From a virus: a stretch of DNA of 47,481 bases. A program made the position numbers and the translations under genes. The notes beneath the pieces were generated by a model. The model made no database searches. It was not told the origin of the DNA and worked only from the letters and a program-made list of their open reading frames with translations. The stretch lies in IMG/VR virus record IMGVR_UViG_3300046543_000431, positions 1-47,481 of that record; one strand, 5' to 3'. This document shows, piece by piece, positions 23,567 to 32,036 of the stretch; position 1 is the first letter of the stretch; each line of letters starts with the position of its first letter.

Positions 23567-24148
23567 GTGAGTCTGAAATCATATCTGAGGCGCTGGCTTG
23601 GAGTCGAGTCTGAGTCAGCGATCTCTACCACGGCTCCCCCGCAATTACCTGCGCACGATTGGAAAGCGACCGCCTACGAACCCGCGCGGGTTCCCGGCCG
23701 TCCTGTCCTTGTGGACGAGGCGGACGGCGTTTGCGTGTTCTGCGAGCAATGGAAGGCGTTCGGCCCCGTGAGCCGCGAAGGGCGTTTGGTTTGCCAGTGC
23801 CATCGGTGCAAGGAAACAATCAAGCGCTACCAGAACATGAACGGGGCGGGGTTCACGGCCATCCGTCCGCATCATTGGCACATTCGGCCGGTGGGTGAAG
23901 TGCTGGGCCGCGAAGGGATCTGCGAAACGCTGTGCGCGGGTTGCTACCTCAAGGAATACGCGGATTGCTACCCGGACTCGCCGCTCCCGCAACTACCCGA
24001 CGAACTGGTGAGCTACACGCCGGAACATGCGAAAGTTCAGGCGATGCTGGATCGTCCGGTTGAAGGAATCGTGATCGAAGGCGGCATCTTGGACGCCGGT
24101 CAAATGCGGGACGCAAAGATCAATGTCAAGCATGAGGTAAAACTGTGA
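23567..24148 (+). CDS. Cys-rich zinc-binding hypothetical protein
   Basis: A 193-residue protein starting at GTG with leader AAGGTGCAA (23556-23564). It has CVFCEQW near residue 56, CQCHRC near 77 and CETLCAGC near 122, enough for two zinc sites. The first 30 residues are basic then Ser/Pro-rich. It overlaps the next Cys-rich gene by GTGA; the two may form a functional pair unrelated to particle structure. Confidence 0.55.
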   Translation: MSLKSYLRRWLGVESESAISTTAPPQLPAHDWKATAYEPARVPGRPVLVDEADGVCVFCEQWKAFGPVSREGRLVCQCHRCKETIKRYQNMNGAGFTAIRPHHWHIRPVGEVLGREGICETLCAGCYLKEYADCYPDSPLPQLPDELVSYTPEHAKVQAMLDRPVEGIVIEGGILDAGQMRDAKINVKHEVKL

Positions 24149-24453
24149 TCGGCACGGGTATGCCCTCGGACTACGCGAAAGCGGAATATCAGCGGCGATA
24201 CGCTGGGACGATCCTCATCGGCGATGTAGAAGTCGCTCGGACAATCCAGTGCGTGCATTGCATGGAGCATTGGGTTCCGATGAAGGGCAGCGGGCGGCAA
24301 CGCGGCTGGTGCATGAAGTGTAACGGCCCGGTGTGTGGCCCGAAGTGCGTCGAATGCCGTCCCAAGGAAGTGCAATTGCTCATCATGGAAGGCAAGATTG
24401 ACCCGAACAGTATCCCGGTGACGGTGAACGTGCCGGCGGAAGTGCCGAAGTAG
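24145..24453 (+). CDS. Zinc-ribbon hypothetical protein
   Basis: A 102-residue protein with CVHCMEHWVPM, CMKCNGPVCGPKCVEC: six or more Cys in CxxC pairs, giving one or two zinc ribbons. It starts at GTG over the previous stop. MPSDYAKAEYQRRYAG precedes the ribbon. A tandem duplication GTAGGGCAAAA (two copies) lies just after its stop. Confidence 0.55.
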   Translation: MIGTGMPSDYAKAEYQRRYAGTILIGDVEVARTIQCVHCMEHWVPMKGSGRQRGWCMKCNGPVCGPKCVECRPKEVQLLIMEGKIDPNSIPVTVNVPAEVPK

Positions 24454-24471
24454 GGCAAAAGTAGGGCAAAA

Positions 24472-25767
24472 GTGGCTCGAACATTCCAATATCAACGGCT
24501 CGCGGTCCCGATCCTTCCGGTGGTTGCTCCGGCCCCGGTGGATGTTCCCGCGTTCGATCTCGCGAATGACGCGGAATTGCCCATCCGTCTTGTGTGGCGG
24601 TTCCGTCCTGAGATGCAGGCCTGCACGCCGACGATCCTCTATCAGCCGCAAGTGCCGATCGTGCCGCTCCGCGTGTACGATGCCGCGCCGCCGCTGCCGG
24701 TGACCGCCCGCCGGTTCCACCCAGAGAACCAGCAGGCCAGCCCGACGATTCTCCCGGCGAACCTTCCGCCGCCCAACCCGACGCCGAAATTCGTCGCCGC
24801 GGCCCCGAACCCCGTCGGGCCGCCGAATTACCCGCGGGCGTTCCAGGCGTGTCACCAGCAAGCCTACGCGAAGCCGGACAGGGCGATTCTCCCCTACCCC
24901 GTTCCAGGCTACCCTGCCGCGAATCCGAACCCGCTGACGTTCTTCCGGTTCACGACGGCGGACCAGCAGACGTATGCGGCTCCGTCGAAGCAGACGCTGG
25001 CCGCGCCGCCCGCGTGTCTCTTGCCGACGGGCGAACTCCCGCCGGCGACGTTGCGAAGGTTCCGGCCGGAACAGCAAGCGGCATGGACGGGCAAGCCGCT
25101 CGGCAGCGTGATCCCGCCCGCGATCCCGTTGGTTCAATCTCCGTTTATTCAATCAAAACGTCCCCAACTACCATTGATATCGGGGGTGTTCCAGGCTTCG
25201 GCGTTTCTTGCACCTTCGCTATCCTGGTCACCCCCGGTGTTTCAGCCGTTCCAGCCCCGCAAGCATCGGACGCCGCACGAACAAACCGCGCCCCCGTTCC
25301 AACTGGTGGTATCGGCTCCCGCTATGTCGTGGTCACCGCCACAGCAACAACCGTTCCAGCCGCGCAAGCATCGCGTCGCTTCGGAACAATTCGGCTCGCC
25401 GCTCGGCACGATTGCCCCGCCGATTCCGAAGACGAGCTTGCAGCCGCCGTTCTCGCCGAAGCGCCAGACGATCACGCTGCCTGCGAATGTCATCGTTACC
25501 GTCAACGAAAAAACGCAAGTCGCGGCATTGTTCCAAATGCCGGCAATGCTGGTGCGCCGTCGGCCCGAACGCCCCGACCAGTTGCCCGCGATGGTTCCGA
25601 TTTCGTGGACCACGCCCGTGCCGCCGGACCCGACGATTCTCGTTTGCGATAACGACATTGCGGGGCTGGACAACAGCGGGACGGCGAGCGTGATTGGGTA
25701 CGATAACAGCGGCGAGATTCTTTTCGGGCTCGATCTATCGGACGTTGACATTACGGGGAACTGCTGA
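24472..25767 (+). CDS. Proline-rich degenerate-repeat protein
   Basis: A 431-residue protein made of about eight degenerate repeats of 40-50 residues. Each has a Pro-rich stretch and a short F-R/Q-P-(E/R)-x-Q/H motif, such as WRFRPEMQA, RRFHPENQQA, RRFRPEQQAA, QPFQPRKHRTPHEQ and QPFQPRKHRVASEQ. The last 40 residues are acidic with LVCDNDIAGLDNSGTASVIG. The start is GTG 24472 with a weak ribosome site. Such proteins can be extended rods or linkers; a head or neck fibre is possible. The gene is absent from standard phage layouts. Confidence 0.6.
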   Translation: MARTFQYQRLAVPILPVVAPAPVDVPAFDLANDAELPIRLVWRFRPEMQACTPTILYQPQVPIVPLRVYDAAPPLPVTARRFHPENQQASPTILPANLPPPNPTPKFVAAAPNPVGPPNYPRAFQACHQQAYAKPDRAILPYPVPGYPAANPNPLTFFRFTTADQQTYAAPSKQTLAAPPACLLPTGELPPATLRRFRPEQQAAWTGKPLGSVIPPAIPLVQSPFIQSKRPQLPLISGVFQASAFLAPSLSWSPPVFQPFQPRKHRTPHEQTAPPFQLVVSAPAMSWSPPQQQPFQPRKHRVASEQFGSPLGTIAPPIPKTSLQPPFSPKRQTITLPANVIVTVNEKTQVAALFQMPAMLVRRRPERPDQLPAMVPISWTTPVPPDPTILVCDNDIAGLDNSGTASVIGYDNSGEILFGLDLSDVDITGNC

Positions 25768-26450
25768 TGCCGCTCACCGACAACCTCGCCGCGTTCTACC
25801 GCAACAACGGCACCGACCAGAGCGGCAACGGCAACACACTCACCGCGAACGGCTCGCCGTCCACGGCCCCAGGCATCACCGGCACGGCGGGCGCGGCGAT
25901 GCTGGTGGATTCGGTGGACAGTTGGCAAGGGCCGTCGTTTGGCGCGGGGGGCGATTACACTTACGCCCTTTGGCTGCGGGTTGATTCCCAAGTTGCCGGC
26001 GGAAACACGTTTCTGAAAAACAATGACGGCGTTCACAGCCACAATATCGAGACAGCCAATGCACACGACTTGATTCAATTCCGAATCAGCGGCCCGGGTG
26101 GGTTGACGATCCAATCGGCAGCGACCCTCGCGGATGCGACATGGGTTCACGTCGCGTTAACCTTGGCATCTGGAACGGCCACGATTTACATTAACGGGGC
26201 GAGTTCGGCATCGGGCAGTGCCAGTGCCGGCGTCAATGGCGGACACGCGAACGGGTTCCAATTGCTGCCCGCTGACTCATCCCGTCTGGAATACGTCGGC
26301 GTGTGGTCGCGAGCCCTGTCCGCCGCCGAAGTGACGCAACTCTACAACGGCGGGTCGGGGCTCGACCCCACCGTACCGACGGGCATGGGCGTGAGCATCT
26401 TTTTTAGCGGCACTCTCCGATTCAGAATCGTGGGAGGGCTTTCCGGATGA
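25767..26450 (+). CDS. LamG/concanavalin-like domain protein
   Basis: A 227-residue protein with a LamG-like jelly roll: LAAFYRNNGTDQSGNGNTLT at the start, YTYALWLRVDSQ, TWVHVALTLASGTATIYING and a final LEYVGVWSRALSAAEVTQLY, the signature order of LamG_3 domains. Such folds bind sugars or proteins and are frequent on phage surfaces. A TGATG overlap joins it to the Pro-rich gene, so the two may work together as a fibre with an adhesion head. Confidence 0.8.
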   Translation: MPLTDNLAAFYRNNGTDQSGNGNTLTANGSPSTAPGITGTAGAAMLVDSVDSWQGPSFGAGGDYTYALWLRVDSQVAGGNTFLKNNDGVHSHNIETANAHDLIQFRISGPGGLTIQSAATLADATWVHVALTLASGTATIYINGASSASGSASAGVNGGHANGFQLLPADSSRLEYVGVWSRALSAAEVTQLYNGGSGLDPTVPTGMGVSIFFSGTLRFRIVGGLSG

Positions 26451-27166
26451 GTGTCTACACCGGCCAATCCGTCACCACCGAATTCACGACCCGCGCCTTC
26501 GCGACCGGCGCGGCCACGAATGCCGACTCGCTTCCGACCGGCACGCTGTACCTCAACGGCACGGCGAACGGGGCGGCCGTCACGGTCACGAACATCACGA
26601 CGGGGATCTATAAAGCGCGTGTCACCATGCCGACGCTGGCGAACGGCGATTTGGTCGCGCTCGTCATCTCGGCAACAGTCTCGGCGATTTCCGACAACGC
26701 GAAGGTTTGGGAAGATTCGGCCGATCTTGTCACGCTCACGACGAATGTCAATTCGATCCTCGTTGCGGTGAATTTGCTTTCCCCAGACTTGATCGCCGCG
26801 GCAGTCGTCTCGGCGATTGGCGGCCTCGTTACGGTTTCGGGAACGTCGGGGAGTTCGGGAACTGCCCAGCCGATCGAGCTTGCGCCGTATGCGAAGAAAA
26901 TAATCTCGCTCACGATGGCCCCGACAACGGATATTAGCGGGTGGACGTTCACAATGACGATCCGGCAAAACGGCGTCGTCAAGCTGACGAAAGCCGGGGT
27001 CATCGTCAGCGCGTCGGGCGGCGTCGCGTCGTTCAGTTACACCGGCACGGAAACCGGCACGCTCGCCGAAGGGAACTACGATTACGATGTGTGGCGAACG
27101 AACTCAGGAGCGGAGACGCAGCTTGCCATTGGGCCGCTGATCGTGACTCCGCAGTATCGGACGTAA
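26447..27166 (+). CDS. Putative Ig-like virion protein
   Basis: A 239-residue, beta-dominated protein. GTLYLNGTANGAAVTVTNIT, GIYKARVTMPTLANGDLVAL and later WTFTMTIRQNGVVKLTKAGV plus GTLAEGNYDYDVWRTNSGAE look like two Ig-like or BppU-like domains used in receptor-binding complexes, joined by a helix. ATGA overlap with the LamG-like gene. A surface role is inferred. Confidence 0.6.
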   Translation: MSVYTGQSVTTEFTTRAFATGAATNADSLPTGTLYLNGTANGAAVTVTNITTGIYKARVTMPTLANGDLVALVISATVSAISDNAKVWEDSADLVTLTTNVNSILVAVNLLSPDLIAAAVVSAIGGLVTVSGTSGSSGTAQPIELAPYAKKIISLTMAPTTDISGWTFTMTIRQNGVVKLTKAGVIVSASGGVASFSYTGTETGTLAEGNYDYDVWRTNSGAETQLAIGPLIVTPQYRT

Positions 27167-27167
27167 A

Positions 27168-27524
27168 ATGGCGATTCAGAACTTCTACACCGATTCGATG
27201 GACGTGTACGCGGAAACGTCGGCCCGCGGCGACACGGGCGGCATGATTCTGAGCGGCACGGCAAAGGTGACTGCCGAGCCGTGCCGGGTTCAAGATGCCG
27301 CGAGCAGCTTGACGAACTTCGCGGGATCAAAAGACATGCGGGGGTCAATCACGATTTTCACCGATTACGCGAATATTGCGAACGGTGACTATGTAATTGT
27401 ACGCAGACGAAAAAGGCCGAACGTACCGAAAACCGCAAAGGTGACGGGGATTAACGAACGCGGGGAAATCGGCGGGATCGACGATTTTTACGTCATCACC
27501 GCCGAAGAAATCGGGCAGGATTAA
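27168..27524 (+). CDS. Head closure / head-tail joining protein
   Basis: A 118-residue protein in the position of the head-closure protein, between connector and tail terminator. The pattern MDVYAETSARGDTGGMILSG, PCRVQDAASSL, GSITIFTDYANIANGDYVIV and KVTGINERGE matches the SH3-like barrel of phage head-tail joining proteins. It would plug the connector after packaging. Only one base separates it from the previous stop. Confidence 0.7.
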   Translation: MAIQNFYTDSMDVYAETSARGDTGGMILSGTAKVTAEPCRVQDAASSLTNFAGSKDMRGSITIFTDYANIANGDYVIVRRRKRPNVPKTAKVTGINERGEIGGIDDFYVITAEEIGQD

Positions 27525-27953
27525 ATGCCAACGACCATGCTCGATGAAGCGGTGATTTCTCTATTCCCAACCGTGGCGAACGCCCCGCAGTTGTGGAACT
27601 CGGAGATCCCCACGAACAACGCGACCTACCCGCGTGCCATCGTGCGATTCAGTGACGAGACACCCAATGATCCGCTCGAATATAATGAGGATACGGGTAC
27701 GCCGGTTGAGTCTGTGGCGGAATTTGAGTTTGAAATCGTCACGAACAACGATCCCGACGGAGCGCGCACGCTGGCACTCGCGATCATGGCCGTGTACACG
27801 CCCGCGGCGGTGACGCTGACGATGGATACCGCCGTCCGCGTCCTGCGTGTGCTGTACCAACCGCCGAAGATCATCGACCAGCGTGGGCCGGGGAATGTAT
27901 CGCTCTGGATGTGCTTAATCAGATACCGGGCAATGTTCGGAACATCATACTAA
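27525..27953 (+). CDS. Tail terminator-like protein
   Basis: A 142-residue protein directly abutting the head-closure gene. The alpha-beta pattern (MLDEAVISLFPTVANAPQLW, YPRAIVRFSDETP, EFEFEIVTNNDPDGARTLAL, VLRVLYQPPK) fits tail terminator proteins of the gpU/gp17 type that cap the tail tube. Assignment rests on order and secondary-structure pattern. Confidence 0.6.
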   Translation: MPTTMLDEAVISLFPTVANAPQLWNSEIPTNNATYPRAIVRFSDETPNDPLEYNEDTGTPVESVAEFEFEIVTNNDPDGARTLALAIMAVYTPAAVTLTMDTAVRVLRVLYQPPKIIDQRGPGNVSLWMCLIRYRAMFGTSY

Positions 27954-27974
27954 GGTGCAATTGGAGAAAGCGAT

Positions 27975-28385
27975 ATGCCATCGACGGGATACCCCAGTTA
28001 CACCAACAGCACGATTACGCTCACGACCGGCGGCAGCTATTCCGGCGACGGAACCAACGGCTATGTGGGCGGTACGCCGTACAGCTTCACCGTGCGGCGT
28101 CGTGAAATCACCCAGAAGCGAGCCCGCGAGGACACGACCGATACCGGGCTGATCGACGCGACGAATGGACCGATCGGCATCCACTTCGCGGTTGAAGGAT
28201 ACTTCAAAACCGGGACGATCCCGCCGAACTCCGTGCTGGGGGCTTACGTCCTTGTCGCGGCGACGGTCGGGTTCACGGTCGCGGCGGTGATCCTGGTCGA
28301 GACGTTCCGGGCAACCGGCGTCATCGGAACGGCGCTGAATTACTTGCTCGAAGGCGATAGCGTGGGGACGGGGACATTCGGGTAA
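27975..28385 (+). CDS. Putative major tail tube protein
   Basis: A 136-residue protein in the tail-tube position, before the chaperone genes. Features include TITLTTGGSYSGDG, YSFTVRRREITQKRAREDTT and EGYFKTGTIPPNSVLGAYV, compatible with the beta-barrel tail tube fold, which is known in short versions of this size. AAGGTGCAA (27952-27960) lies 14 bases upstream, with a GGAG closer to the ATG. High-level expression would be expected. Confidence 0.6.
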   Translation: MPSTGYPSYTNSTITLTTGGSYSGDGTNGYVGGTPYSFTVRRREITQKRAREDTTDTGLIDATNGPIGIHFAVEGYFKTGTIPPNSVLGAYVLVAATVGFTVAAVILVETFRATGVIGTALNYLLEGDSVGTGTFG

Positions 28386-28405
28386 GTCTAACCAAAGGTG
28401 CAAGC

Positions 28406-28657
28406 ATGCTGGTAACTGGACAACGGGTAAAGTATCTGAAACTGACTCAGGAGATGATGGTCGGGCTTCTGAGTCTGAACGGGCAGGCCGTGACCGCGAG
28501 CGGCTTCCCACCCGGCGCGAAGATCGCCGGCCACGCTTACGACGATGAAGACGATAACATTGTTTTCATCATCGAACATCCGGACTTCCCCGAAGTCAGC
28601 ACGCCCGACGACATGGAGGAAGTGGTTGTATCGTTCGTTGTGAAAGAGAGCGCGTAA
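28406..28657 (+). CDS. Small hypothetical protein with AAGGTGCAA leader
   Basis: An 83-residue acidic protein (VTGQRVKYLKLTQEMMVGLL, then AYDDEDDNIVFIIEHPDFPE), leader at 28395-28403. Mixed alpha-beta. It lies between tail tube and chaperone where moron-like insertions are common. Function unknown. Confidence 0.55.
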   Translation: MLVTGQRVKYLKLTQEMMVGLLSLNGQAVTASGFPPGAKIAGHAYDDEDDNIVFIIEHPDFPEVSTPDDMEEVVVSFVVKESA

Positions 28658-28659
28658 AA

Positions 28660-29025
28660 ATGGGACTCCGCTCGACGCTCAGCAACCTCTGGAATCGCCT
28701 TACGGGGCGGGGCAACAAGCCCGGATCGCCGTGGAACCGAGACAAGCCGTTGCCATCTGGCGGCAGCGAGGAGCCGGGCGATCGGGGCGGCTGGGTCGTA
28801 CCCGGCTCGTCGGCCATCGCCAAGATGATGTGGGAGCGGAGCTACGGCAAACAGGACCGGCGTGAGGACGTTGGCACGGTCTACTTGGTGTTTCAGAAAG
28901 GGAAAGGAAAATCCTACGGCTATCCCTACGTCCCGTGGTCCGTGTGGAATGACGGGCTGAAATCGCCGTCCAAAGGCAAGTGGCATCACTACGTTCTACA
29001 GCCGGGATATTCGCTCAATCGTTAA
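28660..29025 (+). CDS. KTSC-like domain protein
   Basis: A 121-residue protein whose C-terminal half, VYLVFQKGKGKSYGYPYVPW then SVWNDGLKSPSKGKWHHYVL, matches the KTSC pattern (strand, Y-x-Y-x-x-VP, helix, S-x-G-x-x-x-x-x-I). The N-terminal half is Gly/Pro/Arg-rich and disordered. KTSC proteins are common in phages and their role is unknown. Confidence 0.6.
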   Translation: MGLRSTLSNLWNRLTGRGNKPGSPWNRDKPLPSGGSEEPGDRGGWVVPGSSAIAKMMWERSYGKQDRREDVGTVYLVFQKGKGKSYGYPYVPWSVWNDGLKSPSKGKWHHYVLQPGYSLNR

Positions 29026-29042
29026 TTCAAACAAGGTGCAAA

Positions 29043-29492
29043 ATGGAGACGTTGACGGTACGCGAAGGGGACAAGGAAATCACGCTGAAATTCGACATGC
29101 TCACCATCGAGCACGAGGACGAATGGACGGACTGGCTGCGACTGAAGCTGCGGAAGGAAGTCATGGACGATGCCCGCGCGATGGGGCTGACGGGCAAGGA
29201 ACTCGCCGAGTACTGTGCGCCGATGAACGTGGCGACGGCGAATACGAAATGCAGTTTCCAAACGGAAATGGGACTCGCGAACATGCAGACGCACGCGGGG
29301 GTCGAGAAGATCCTGAGCATGGCGAGCCGCAAGCATCACCCGACGCCGGGGATTCCCGAAGAGGTAATCCGCCGCGTGGTCAAAGAGCAGACAAAGGAAG
29401 CCGTGCGAGTGGCGAGCGAATGCCTGCCGTTCAAAAAGGATGAGGACGACGGCGAAAAAAAAGTCAATGGCCCGACGGCTGGCCCAACCTAA
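29043..29492 (+). CDS. Tail assembly chaperone, short form (gpG-like)
   Basis: A 149-residue helical protein placed between tail tube and tape measure, exactly where siphophages encode gpG. METLTVREGDKEITLKFDML and a long helical region are typical; the C-terminus becomes Lys/Asp-rich. It is preceded by AAGGTGCAA (29033-29041). Near its 3' end A AAA AAA (29456-29462) allows a -1 shift into the next frame, making a 233-residue long form. The chaperone coats the tape measure during tail tube assembly. Confidence 0.82.
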   Translation: METLTVREGDKEITLKFDMLTIEHEDEWTDWLRLKLRKEVMDDARAMGLTGKELAEYCAPMNVATANTKCSFQTEMGLANMQTHAGVEKILSMASRKHHPTPGIPEEVIRRVVKEQTKEAVRVASECLPFKKDEDDGEKKVNGPTAGPT

Positions 29493-29743
29493 CGACGTTG
29501 GAGATCCGGAGACTCCTCGGACACCAGGACGGTCTGCGGATGCTGAAGCGCGACATGAACGAGTTATCGCGGCATGACGTTTTCGAGATTTACCTTCGCC
29601 CGCGCGACCCGGACCCGAACGAAATTGCACCGGACTCGCCGCAAACGTGGACGTTCCGCGAACGGGCGTTCCACAACCTTCAGGCGGGCGGGCTGACGTG
29701 GCTGGAATCTGAACACGAATGGCAACGGCACACGGATAAATGA
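29456..29743 (+). CDS. Programmed -1 frameshift extension (gpT-like)
   Basis: In the zero frame the codons are GAA AAA AAA GTC (29454-29465), giving slippery heptamer A AAA AAA. After a -1 shift reading continues AGT CAA TGG at 29462 and stays open to 29743, adding 93 residues that begin SQWPDGWPNLTTLEIRRLLG. The downstream reading has only a TTG (29498) as an independent start and no ribosome site. GGCC and GGAG/CTCC pairs just downstream could form a stimulatory stem. Position and layout match the conserved gpG-gpGT frameshift of siphophages. Confidence 0.85.
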   Translation, partial: KKSQWPDGWPNLTTLEIRRLLGHQDGLRMLKRDMNELSRHDVFEIYLRPRDPDPNEIAPDSPQTWTFRERAFHNLQAGGLTWLESEHEWQRHTDK

Positions 29744-29744
29744 C

Positions 29745-30863
29745 ATGGCGTTCCCGACAGCAACTATCGTCAAGCCCGCGCCGACTCAAGGGCCGGAGCA
29801 AGTGCAGCCGCCCGCGGCGTCTGGCGGCGGCGGGGGCGACGTGTTCAGCCAAGTGGCGAACAAGGTCAAAGAAATGGTGATGGGCGTCGTCAACGCCTTC
29901 AAGGAAGGATTTCAGCAAATGAAGTCCATCGTCATGGAAACCGTTGGCGCGTTTCGCCCGTTCGAGATCGAGAAATTCGGGCGTGCCGTAAAGGATTTGC
30001 AAGCGGTGTTCGGAGAAATCTTCCTGCCAATCCTGCAGAAAGTGACGGTAACAGTTCGACAGATTGCCGACTTTTTCTATTCGCTCCCCGATTCGTTCAA
30101 GAGCATGATTCGCGTGGGTGCGGAGATCATCCTCGTGATCGGCGGGATCGTGACAGCAATTACGGCAATCGCGGCCGCCGCTGCGCCATTTGTGGCGTTT
30201 GGCGGCGTGCTGTTCCAGGTCGTGGGGATCGCCACGGTGGGGGTTGCGATTTTCTCGCGCACGGCCAACGCCTTCAAACTGTTCACCGACGCCATCGCGT
30301 TCGGCGAGCGGGCCATCATGTACGTTTACAACAGTGTTGTGGGGCTGTTCAAGGGTTTAGAAGCGGCGCTCGGCGGGCCGCTCAATGAACTCGGCGGGGC
30401 GTTCGACGAACTGCTTGTCGCAATCGAGCCGCTGGCACGCGGGTTTATCGACCTCGTGGTTGATGGGATCGTGATGGCGTTCAGTATCGCAATTCCTGTT
30501 ATTAAAGCATTCATTGAAGCGATAACGTGGATGGTGAAACAAATTGCGGATATGGCGAAGTTTCTCGGCGCAACGTTCGAGCTTGATGCGTTTCCGGCAC
30601 AAGGCGGGGCGAAGAAATCGGCGTTCGGACTCGGGCAGCACGGGGGCAGCGTTACCGACCCGCTGAGCGCGGCGAAACGGATTCAGGAACAGATTTTCAA
30701 GAACGCTGGGAGCGGCAAGGAAACCCCGGAATCGAATATCAAACAGACCGCCGACAACACGAAACGAACTGCCGATATTTTGGACGATATGAACAAGAAA
30801 AACAAAAAACCGGCGGACGATATGAATATGGCCCCATTCTTCTTCCCGCAATTTATTCCGTAA
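29745..30863 (+). CDS. Short tape measure protein
   Basis: A 372-residue protein following the chaperone. It has a Gly-rich N-terminus, amphipathic helices (DVFSQVANKVKEMVMGVVNA, FKEGFQQMKSIVMETVGAF), two long hydrophobic segments at about 125-170 typical of tape measures, and a charged C-terminal tail. At the usual 1.5 angstrom per residue it would specify a tail near 55 nm, short for a siphophage. The C-terminal MNMAPFFFPQFIP is unusual. Confidence 0.78.
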   Translation: MAFPTATIVKPAPTQGPEQVQPPAASGGGGGDVFSQVANKVKEMVMGVVNAFKEGFQQMKSIVMETVGAFRPFEIEKFGRAVKDLQAVFGEIFLPILQKVTVTVRQIADFFYSLPDSFKSMIRVGAEIILVIGGIVTAITAIAAAAAPFVAFGGVLFQVVGIATVGVAIFSRTANAFKLFTDAIAFGERAIMYVYNSVVGLFKGLEAALGGPLNELGGAFDELLVAIEPLARGFIDLVVDGIVMAFSIAIPVIKAFIEAITWMVKQIADMAKFLGATFELDAFPAQGGAKKSAFGLGQHGGSVTDPLSAAKRIQEQIFKNAGSGKETPESNIKQTADNTKRTADILDDMNKKNKKPADDMNMAPFFFPQFIP

Positions 30864-30875
30864 AGGGATGATCCC

Positions 30876-32036
30876 GTGCCTGGACTCAACGACAAAATGC
30901 TGCCGTACCCGCCGGATGTTGGCGGGTTGCTCTCCCCGACGTGGCCGACGCCAGCCGTTGGACAGGAGCCGCATTATTACAAGCCGTTGCCGAACGAGAT
31001 CGGTGGGCAATTCGATCGCGCTTCAGGAAACTCCGTCATCATCCCGCGGATCGTCGGCGCGGAGAACTTCAAGAATGAGGTGGCTCGCATCATCGGCTGG
31101 GGGGAACCCGGCGGGCTTGCCGGCACGATCAAACGCACGCTCGCAGTCGGCGACGGGCAGGGGCTGGGCATGATCGCGCGGCGAATCGTGGGGGCGCGAT
31201 TCATCGGCGATACGGGCGTAATCCCCGAACCCGCCGACGCGAGCAATTACCCGCAGGGCAGACTTCGCCAACCTCAAGCATGGTGGAATTACGATGGGGG
31301 AGATTTCCCGAACATCAATCAAACCGCGTTCAAGCAAAAGCGATACGTTCGGCTTGACGTGGAATACTATCATCCGCCGTATCGGATATTTGCGGATTTC
31401 ACGTCGCCGGGCGATGCCGTTGACCCCGGCGAGCGCTCGCGGTTCTGCTGGTCGGAAGTCCAGCCCGCGATGGAGTACAACACGTCCGACGCGATCGTGC
31501 TGTTGTGGCAACCGGCGCGCGGCGTGAACGCGGGGGAAGCGGCTCCGATTCAGGCGGGTGTCCCTATCGCCTATGGTGGTGGTGTCGGGCTGCCGCGGCC
31601 TACGGGCGAACTCGTGATCCATTGGGAGCGGGTTCCGGTTCAAGTCATGGTACAATTGGTTGCAAAATATTTCAACAATTGCTATGCCGGGCGAGTTAAT
31701 AATGCGACTTTCACAGCACCTTTTTATGATTCTACGATTAATTTTGTGGCTGAAACTCTGATGTTTATGAATGTGAACCCGCAATTGCGGTTTTCACCAT
31801 ACGGGCCGATTGAATACGATTTGGATTTGCATTTTCAGATTCGCACGAATCCGGCGAATCCAAGTTTAGGTTGGAATTATTTCCAGGAGCCGAAGTCGGG
31901 GAAATATCAACGGGTATGCCGCGACGACGGGCCGGGGCCAGCGTTCAAAGTGCCGAATGCGCCGCCCGTGTTTACTTCGTTTGATTTTTCGCAATTGTTT
32001 CGCACTGATAAAGACAATGCGCCCCCGCCGGTTTGA
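30876..32036 (+). CDS. Putative distal tail / tail tip protein
   Basis: A 386-residue protein immediately after the tape measure, starting at GTG 30876 behind AAAGGGATG. Mixed beta and loop, Pro/Gly/Asn-rich, without a recognised domain. Position suggests distal tail protein or baseplate hub. From about 31645 to 32000 the sequence becomes clearly more AT-rich than before it, which may mark a recombined C-terminal domain. Confidence 0.55.
   Translation: MPGLNDKMLPYPPDVGGLLSPTWPTPAVGQEPHYYKPLPNEIGGQFDRASGNSVIIPRIVGAENFKNEVARIIGWGEPGGLAGTIKRTLAVGDGQGLGMIARRIVGARFIGDTGVIPEPADASNYPQGRLRQPQAWWNYDGGDFPNINQTAFKQKRYVRLDVEYYHPPYRIFADFTSPGDAVDPGERSRFCWSEVQPAMEYNTSDAIVLLWQPARGVNAGEAAPIQAGVPIAYGGGVGLPRPTGELVIHWERVPVQVMVQLVAKYFNNCYAGRVNNATFTAPFYDSTINFVAETLMFMNVNPQLRFSPYGPIEYDLDLHFQIRTNPANPSLGWNYFQEPKSGKYQRVCRDDGPGPAFKVPNAPPVFTSFDFSQLFRTDKDNAPPPV

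Noticed and set aside
24100-25152. Long minus-strand open frame rich in Arg
   Set aside because: Shadow of the zinc-ribbon and Pro-rich genes; no ribosome site or protein-like segments.
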